Shown: positions 14,817 through 19,225 of the stretch, in pieces
Layout: the number at the start of each line of letters is the position of its first letter
Position numbering within the stretch: position 1 is the stretch's first letter
Source of the DNA: Casp-Chloro-G3 sp002816715
GTDB taxonomy: Bacteria; Chloroflexota; Dehalococcoidia; Lucifugimonadales; UBA3495
Direction of reading: 5' to 3'
Assembly: GCA_027623815.1 (NCBI GenBank)
Contig: JAQBUV010000049.1
Location: 1 to 19,225 of the forward strand
DNA length: 19,225 nt
Made by a program: the position numbers and the translations under genes
The notes under the pieces: model-generated
What the model was told of the DNA's origin: nothing
Databases searched by the model: none
The model's input: the letters and a program-made list of their open reading frames with translations, nothing else

Positions 14817-15569
14817 ATGACTCAACTACAAGGCGAAGCCAAACAGCGCTACGTGGCAGACCTGTTCGCCCGTATTTCCCGCCGCTACGACCTGATGAAC
14901 ACCCTGATGACCGGCGGTATGCACCATCGCTGGAAGCGCCAGACGGCCCGGCTCGCCACTCAAGGGATGACCGGCAAGGCCCTGGACATCGCCACTGGCA
15001 CCGGCGACTTGGCCTTCGCGCTAGTGCAGCGTTCCGGGGTTGAACACGCAGTGGGTGTTGACCTGCTGCCGGAGATGCTGGCCTTCGCCCAGGCCAAGGC
15101 CCGCGCCAAACAGCTTGACCGCCGGGTCACCCTGATCACCGGAGACGCCCTGTCGTTGCCTTTTCCCGACAATACTTTTGCCTGTGCCACCGCCGGGTTC
15201 AGCCTACGGAACATGCCGGACCTGCCCCAAGCGTTGACCGAAATGGCGCGGGTGGTGCGGCCCGGCGGGCGGGTCACTACCCTGGAACTAACCCCGCTCA
15301 GCACCGGCGTCAAGTCCAAGTTCTTCCGTTTTTATTTTCATCGGCTGGTGCCCCTGATGGGCCAAATAATTGCCGGCGACCGGTCGGCGTACACTTATCT
15401 ACCGCAGTCAGTGGACTACTTTCTGGAAGCTAACCGCCTGGCGGACCTGTTCCGGCGGGTGGGGCTGGTGGATGTCGGGCATGTGCCGTTGGGGTTTGGC
15501 ACGGTGGCGATTCATTACGGAACTAAGCCAGACGGAACTAAGCCAGACGGAACTAAGCCAGAGAATTAG
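14817..15569 (+). CDS. ubiE: Demethylmenaquinone methyltransferase MenG/UbiE
   Basis: A 250-residue SAM-dependent methyltransferase that adds the ring methyl of menaquinone (and in some bacteria ubiquinone). Family marks: AKQRYVADLFARISRRYDLMNTLMTGG (8-34), SAM loop ALDIATGTGDLAFAL (55-69), VGVDLLPEML (79-88), TAGFSLRNMPD (125-135) and PLMGQIIAGDRSAYTYLPQSV (around 178-198). The ending is unusual: three copies of a GTKP(D/E) pentapeptide from a 15-bp tandem repeat at 15519-15563, just after the normal family terminus. No clear ribosome site precedes the ATG. The cytochrome c gene starts four bases after the stop, so the two are probably translationally coupled. Confidence 0.95.
   Translation: MTQLQGEAKQRYVADLFARISRRYDLMNTLMTGGMHHRWKRQTARLATQGMTGKALDIATGTGDLAFALVQRSGVEHAVGVDLLPEMLAFAQAKARAKQLDRRVTLITGDALSLPFPDNTFACATAGFSLRNMPDLPQALTEMARVVRPGGRVTTLELTPLSTGVKSKFFRFYFHRLVPLMGQIIAGDRSAYTYLPQSVDYFLEANRLADLFRRVGLVDVGHVPLGFGTVAIHYGTKPDGTKPDGTKPEN
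15519..15563 (+). repeat. 15-bp tandem repeat, three copies, at the 3' end of ubiE
   Basis: GGAACTAAGCCAGAC occurs at 15519-15533 and 15534-15548, then as a copy ending GAG at 15549-15563. It encodes GTKPD-GTKPD-GTKPE. Being in-frame, copy number can change without breaking the gene. Confidence 0.95.
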
Positions 15570-15573
15570 AAAA

Positions 15574-16023
15574 ATGGTTCATAACTCGTTAAAACCACTC
15601 ATTTTAACTTTGGCGCTGCTGCTCACAGTCACCGCGTGTGGAGGAGGCAGTCCGGCATTTACTGAGCAGGTCGCGACGGGCGGTCGGGTGGTTTATCAAC
15701 AAAATTGCGCTTCGTGCCATGGATTGCAGGGAGAAGGCCAACCTGGCTGGCAAATTACCCAGCCCGATGGTAGGTTACTTGCTCCGCCTCACAATGATAC
15801 CGGCCATAGCTGGCATCATCCCGATGGATTACTCTTTGGCATAGTCAAGAACGGAGGAGCGTCGCTGAACATACCCAAGTTTGAGAGTGGTATGCCCGCC
15901 TTCGGTGAGGAGCTTACCGACGAAGAAATCCGGTCGGTAATTGAGCATATCAAGACCCTCTGGCAGGCAGGTCAAAGAGAGAGTCAGGCCGAAATCAGCC
16001 AGAATTTCCCATTTCCAGAGTGA
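15574..16023 (+). CDS. Lipoprotein cytochrome c
   Basis: A 149-residue monohaem cytochrome c. The N-terminus is a lipoprotein signal (KPLILTLALLLTVTAC, lipobox VTAC, Cys22), so it should be anchored to the outer face of the cytoplasmic membrane. The haem site is CASCH (Cys45, Cys48, His49), and the axial methionine is likely Met107 in ESGMPAFGEELTDEEIRSV. It would shuttle electrons between a quinol-oxidising complex and a terminal acceptor; adjacency to menG/ubiE and ubiX fits a respiratory block. It starts four bases after ubiE and has no strong ribosome site, suggesting coupling. An earlier in-frame start is open but would lack a signal peptide, so ATG 15574 is chosen. Confidence 0.9.
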   Translation: MVHNSLKPLILTLALLLTVTACGGGSPAFTEQVATGGRVVYQQNCASCHGLQGEGQPGWQITQPDGRLLAPPHNDTGHSWHHPDGLLFGIVKNGGASLNIPKFESGMPAFGEELTDEEIRSVIEHIKTLWQAGQRESQAEISQNFPFPE

Positions 16024-16049
16024 TATTGAACCTTGCCTTTGAGCCCTGG

Positions 16050-16147
16050 AGCCGTACGAGAAATATTGCCGTTAATCACCTTGGTCTCTCACTCATGGAG
16101 AGGGGTGGCCGCGCGGAGTTGGGTCGGGGTGAGGGCCAGCCGTACGA
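16050..16147. repeat. REP-like segment flanked by 10-bp direct repeats
   Basis: AGCCGTACGA occurs at 16050-16059 and 16138-16147 on either side of 78 bp. The interior contains a short CTCTC/GAGAG hairpin (16086-16102) followed by GGGGTGAGGG (16126-16135), the same signature as the repeat at 19155-19190. It could be an insertion with a target duplication, or a rearranged REP unit. Confidence 0.5.
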
Positions 16148-16171
16148 CTAAAAACCCCTTATCTACACACC

Positions 16172-16304
16172 CAGCAATTCTAATTATGGCAATTCGACCC
16201 CGCGTATCGGCAGAAAATCGCTCCTCTGAACCCATCACTCGTATCTGTACAAGAGGGCCGTGACGGGGTGAATACCGACATTAACCCCATAATTAGAATT
16301 GCTG
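16172..16304. mobile_element. 133-bp MITE with 18-bp terminal inverted repeats
   Basis: The ends CAGCAATTCTAATTATGG (16172-16189) and CCATAATTAGAATTGCTG (16287-16304) are perfect reverse complements. They are flanked by identical 10-bp direct repeats TCTACACACC at 16162-16171 and 16305-16314, the expected target-site duplication. The 97-bp core has no coding capacity. A short non-autonomous DNA transposon is the simplest reading; duplications of 9-12 bp are known for several IS families such as IS4. It lies between the cytochrome gene and prfA, ending 110 bp before the prfA ATG. Confidence 0.9.
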
Positions 16305-16414
16305 TCTACACACCAACCCCCTTGTTGCCGGGATGCGAATAAGATACACTGAAATGTGTAAATGGATTCAATTTTGAATTCATAACCCCATGCCGAAATC
16401 CCTCAGTGATTGCT

Positions 16415-17494
16415 ATGAGTTCCATCTTCGATAAACTTGTCCCCATCGTACGCCGCTACGAAGAAATAGATGCATTGATGAGTCAGCCCGAAGTCTCTGT
16501 AGATTACGAGCGCGTCCAGTCGCTGGCTAAAGAGCGGGCTACTATGGAAGACATGGTGGGGCTGGCGCACAAACACGAAAAACTGATTGAAGACCAGAAA
16601 GACCTGAAAGCATTGCTGGAAGACGGCGGCGACCAGGAACTGGTGCATATGGCCCGAGAGGAACTGCATACGGCGGAGCGGGCATTGGAAGAGTTATCCG
16701 AATCGCTCCGAATGGCTCTGTTGCCCAAAGACCCCAACGACCAACGGGACGTTATTGTTGAGGTGCGGTCTGGAACGGGCGGCCAAGAGGCCAGCTTGTT
16801 TGCCGCCGACCTTTACCGCATGTACACTCGCTTTGCCCAACTCAAGCACTGGAATGTCGAGATTATGGACTCGAATCCCTCGGACTTGGGCGGTTTCAAC
16901 AAGATCGTATTTGAAATCCAGGGTAAAGGCGCGTTTAGCAAGCTCAAGCACGAGCGGGGGGTTCATCGCGTCCAGCGAGTTCCCGGCACCGAGACCCAGG
17001 GTCGGATTCACACCTCGACGGCAACGGTGGCGGTACTCCCGGAGGCCGACGAAGTCGAGGTCAATATTGGCCCAGATGACCTGCGTATTGACGTCTACCA
17101 TTCCGGTGGTGCTGGCGGTCAGAACGTCAACAAAGTGGCCACTGCCATACGTATCGTTCACGTACCCACCGGGCTGGTGGTGGTGTGTCAAGACGAGCGT
17201 TCCCAGCACAAGAATAAGCAAAAGGCTATGGCTATGCTGCGGGCCAGACTATTTGAAGCCGAGCAACAAAAGCACGATGCAGAAATCAGCCAGTCCAGGA
17301 AGGCTCAAATAGGCAGTGCCGAGCGTTCTGATAAGATTCGTACTTACAACTACCCCCAGGACCGCGTCACCGACCACCGCATATCGTCCAGTTTTCACCC
17401 AGTCCAGCGGATTATGGATGGCGATCTGTACGACGTCATTGACGCATTGGTGTCCCATGAGCAAAGTCAATTGTTGGAAGAAGTAACCGCTTAA
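16415..17494 (+). CDS. prfA: Peptide chain release factor 1
   Basis: A 359-residue class I release factor that reads UAA and UAG. It has the RF1 codon-recognition tripeptide PGT (190-192) in HRVQRVPGTETQGRIHTSTATVAVLPE, where RF2 would have an SPF-type motif, and the universal peptidyl-tRNA hydrolysis motif GGQ (234-236) in SGGAGGQNVNKVATA. Length and motif positions match E. coli RF1 within a residue or two. ATG 16415 is preferred; an in-frame GTG nine bases earlier is possible, and neither has a clear ribosome site. prmC follows after 8 bp in the classic prfA-prmC pair; PrmC methylates the GGQ glutamine. Confidence 0.97.
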   Translation: MSSIFDKLVPIVRRYEEIDALMSQPEVSVDYERVQSLAKERATMEDMVGLAHKHEKLIEDQKDLKALLEDGGDQELVHMAREELHTAERALEELSESLRMALLPKDPNDQRDVIVEVRSGTGGQEASLFAADLYRMYTRFAQLKHWNVEIMDSNPSDLGGFNKIVFEIQGKGAFSKLKHERGVHRVQRVPGTETQGRIHTSTATVAVLPEADEVEVNIGPDDLRIDVYHSGGAGGQNVNKVATAIRIVHVPTGLVVVCQDERSQHKNKQKAMAMLRARLFEAEQQKHDAEISQSRKAQIGSAERSDKIRTYNYPQDRVTDHRISSSFHPVQRIMDGDLYDVIDALVSHEQSQLLEEVTA

Positions 17495-17502
17495 CCTCTG
17501 CC

Positions 17503-18372
17503 ATGCCATCCCTTCGACAGGTAATTCAACAGACCCACCACACCCTGGAATCGTCCGGCATCCCCGACGCAAGGCTTGAAGCCGAGGTCATGGTGATGAA
17601 CGTGATGCAGATGCCTCGCCATGCCATCTTTTCCCAGCAAGAAACGGAGGTTGGGCCCCAGCAGGAAGAAGACCTTGCCCAATACATGGAACGGCGTCTG
17701 ACCAGGGAGCCGCTGGCCTATATACTGGGCTACCGAGAGTTTTACGGAATCAACTTGTTGGTCAATTCAGATGTGCTGATTCCCCGTCCGGAGACCGAAT
17801 CACTGGTTGAGCACGCCCTGTTCATGGGGCTGATGGGGATGGAAACTCCGAAGTTGATCATTGCTGATGTGGGTACCGGTACCGGAGCGGTGGCGATCAA
17901 CCTGGCGATTCATCTGGCCGCCGCGCGCGTTTACGCCATTGATAACTTCGACCCGGTGCTAGATGTCACCAGTTACAATATTCGTTCCCACAATGTGTCC
18001 GACCGGGTGACTCTGCTCAAAGGTGATTTACTGGAGCCCCTGCCCGAGCCGGTAGACCTGGTGGTGGCTAACCTGCCCTACCTGCCAACCGCCCGTATCC
18101 CCACTTTGCAGCCGGAGATTCAGTGGGAGCCCGTTCAGGCGTTGGACGGCGGCCCAGATGGTCTCGATATGATTCGCAGATTGCTGCACCAGGCGGCGGC
18201 GGGCAAGCTCAAGGAACACGGCATTATTTTGCTGGAGCTAGATCCGGAGCAAGTTCCGGCGGTGCAAGAACTGGCGAAGCAGCTTTTCCCCAAAGCTGAG
18301 ATCAGCGTCGAGAAAGACCTGGCTGGGTTGGACCGAATGTTTGTGGTCAACCTGGCTGCCGAGGCTTACTGA
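17503..18372 (+). CDS. prmC: Release factor glutamine methyltransferase PrmC
   Basis: A 289-residue enzyme that N5-methylates the GGQ glutamine of release factors. The N-terminal helical domain contains REPLAYILGYREFYGINLLVNSDVLIPRPETE (family core), the SAM loop is DVGTGTGAVAI (from 122), and the catalytic motif reads NLPY (190-193) where most PrmC have NPPY. The C-terminal PEIQWEPVQALDGGPDGLDMIRRLL is typical. Translation probably couples to prfA across the 8-bp gap. Its stop codon overlaps the end of the convergent DUF2071 gene by seven bases. Confidence 0.95.
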   Translation: MPSLRQVIQQTHHTLESSGIPDARLEAEVMVMNVMQMPRHAIFSQQETEVGPQQEEDLAQYMERRLTREPLAYILGYREFYGINLLVNSDVLIPRPETESLVEHALFMGLMGMETPKLIIADVGTGTGAVAINLAIHLAAARVYAIDNFDPVLDVTSYNIRSHNVSDRVTLLKGDLLEPLPEPVDLVVANLPYLPTARIPTLQPEIQWEPVQALDGGPDGLDMIRRLLHQAAAGKLKEHGIILLELDPEQVPAVQELAKQLFPKAEISVEKDLAGLDRMFVVNLAAEAY

Positions 18373-19100
18373 AGCTTCATGCCCTGGTGCAACGCCACCG
18401 TCGATCCTTCGGCCCAAATCGCGGATATCGGAGCGCCGGATAAACTCTCGGCAAACTCATCCCCATAAATCCGACCCACGTCGCACTCCAGCGTTGAGTT
18501 TGCCGCGTTGCGGATTCTCCACTGAGGTCGGTCAACCAGATATTCCAGGGTTGAGCCATCGGGTTGGGAATTGTAACCCCAGTAATGCTCCGCGACAAAT
18601 TCCTCAACTGAACCTGGGTCTGCACGCTGCAACGACGTCAAATTGTTCACTGCCATCCGGCTCCAGGCTCGCAGATGACGCCATTGATAAGAGACTTGCC
18701 GCGGGGCACCGTCCTCCGGCGAGTTTTCCACCGAATGCTGCATCGGCATGGCCACGAACTGCTCGTGGTAGACCCAGCGGGCCACCAGCGCGACCAGCCG
18801 GTGGGGCACGATCTGCTTGATGAACACTACGCCCCGACGCCATTGCCCTCGGATTTCCCGGCGCACGTAGAAACGCAGGTTGATTTCTGGGTAGCTGCCA
18901 TAAAGGGGTATGGGAATGCCCCGTATTCGGATGTTGAGGAACTGCAATCCGATGACGCTGATCAGGCACTTTCCGTCCCACTGGTCCAGCAAAAGGCCCT
19001 GAGGCACATACGGTTGCAGCACCTCAGGGTCTATCTCATAGGTCAACATGACCAGGTTGCGCCAGTTGGCAGTCAGGAAAGGACGCCGCTGGCTATCCAC
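18366..19100 (-). CDS. DUF2071 (YqjF-like) protein
   Basis: A 244-residue protein of the DUF2071/YqjF family. Visible hallmarks are RPFLTANWRNLVMLTYEIDPEVLQPYVPQGL near the start, CLISVIGLQFLNIRIRGIPIP, SYPEINLRFYV (69-79) and HYWGYNSQPDGSTLEYLVDRPQW (167-189), followed by the SLSGAP segment. The GTG start (complement 19098-19100) has no strong ribosome site. It is convergent with prmC and overlaps it by seven bases. Biochemical role is unknown; the acetoacetate-decarboxylase-like fold reported for this group gives no substrate. Confidence 0.8.
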   Translation of the reverse strand: MDSQRRPFLTANWRNLVMLTYEIDPEVLQPYVPQGLLLDQWDGKCLISVIGLQFLNIRIRGIPIPLYGSYPEINLRFYVRREIRGQWRRGVVFIKQIVPHRLVALVARWVYHEQFVAMPMQHSVENSPEDGAPRQVSYQWRHLRAWSRMAVNNLTSLQRADPGSVEEFVAEHYWGYNSQPDGSTLEYLVDRPQWRIRNAANSTLECDVGRIYGDEFAESLSGAPISAIWAEGSTVALHQGMKLQ

Positions 19101-19154
19101 TTTTAAGCTCGCTGTGAAGCAGACTTACTGATCCTTGAGCAAACATCTAATACT

Positions 19155-19190
19155 CCCTCTCCCTCGATGGGAGAGGGTTGGGGTGAGGGT
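19155..19190. repeat. REP-like hairpin CCCTCTCCC/GGGAGAGGG
   Basis: CCCTCTCCC (19155-19163), loop TCGAT and GGGAGAGGG (19169-19177) form a perfect 9-bp stem, followed by TTGGGGTGAGGGT. This tail is shared with the REP-like segment near 16126-16135, and this hairpin-plus-tail pattern is a common dispersed bacterial intergenic repeat. Confidence 0.75.
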
Positions 19191-19192
19191 GT

Positions 19193-19225
<33 letters not shown>

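Noticed and set aside
16406..16414. GTG at 16406 as the prfA start
   Set aside because: Possible, but ATG nine bases later gives the family-typical N-terminus and length; neither has a clear ribosome site, so the ATG was preferred.

Overview
The window looks like a bacterial chromosome or metagenome-assembled contig of moderate GC content, with dense short-gap genes on both strands. The best lineage guess is Chloroflexota, in the Dehalococcoidia/SAR202 neighbourhood. This is inferred from gene style: a large multi-GAF hybrid kinase, a DM13 protein, a lipoprotein cytochrome c, a UbiX-MenG pair, PrmC with NLPY, and many dispersed intergenic palindromes. No rRNA or marker gene confirms it. No tRNA, rRNA or CRISPR array was seen.

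Left part (1-4100): the 3' end of a sensor histidine kinase enters from the left edge. Then come two minus-strand genes, a membrane-anchored DM13 protein followed by a GH15 glucoamylase/trehalase-type hydrolase. A 497-bp intergenic stretch (3608-4104) holds a REP-like hairpin, a candidate promoter and a perfect 18-bp palindrome in operator position.

Middle (4105-10400): a 1042-residue hybrid kinase (GAF x3, PAS, HisKA, HATPase, receiver) is followed by a two-domain protein, in which a zinc-ligand-free M14-like domain precedes a GH88/GH105-like hydrolase domain. An iron-type alcohol dehydrogenase/maleylacetate reductase homologue comes next. These plus-strand genes have strong Shine-Dalgarno sites.

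Scar region (10441-12207): a short-chain dehydrogenase lacks its catalytic C-terminal half, a hypothetical gene lies antiparallel to it, a GNAT acetyltransferase lacks its N-terminus, and two abutting TA-bounded inverted-repeat elements fill the gap to the next gene. Insertion and deletion appear to have been repeated here. The 11395-11705 stretch holds only a weak promoter candidate.

Right part (12208-19100): a SirB1/transglutaminase-like TPR protein and a small zinc-ribbon protein (minus) diverge from a VOC/glyoxalase-fold gene with a good sigma70 promoter and a clear intrinsic terminator. A quinone/respiration block (ubiX, menG/ubiE, lipoprotein cytochrome c) and a translation-termination block (prfA, prmC) follow. 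They are separated by a 391-bp gap (16024-16414) holding a REP-like sequence and a 133-bp MITE with perfect 18-bp terminal inverted repeats and perfect 10-bp target duplications. A DUF2071 gene converges on prmC. The window ends in a REP-like hairpin and 32 consecutive C, probably an assembly or contig-end artefact.

I did not find a clearly new defence or biosynthetic system. The best leads are the fully supported MITE, the two tandem IR elements, the M14-like/GH105 fusion, and the hybrid kinase with three GAF units of exactly 169 residues next to a promoter-plus-palindrome module.
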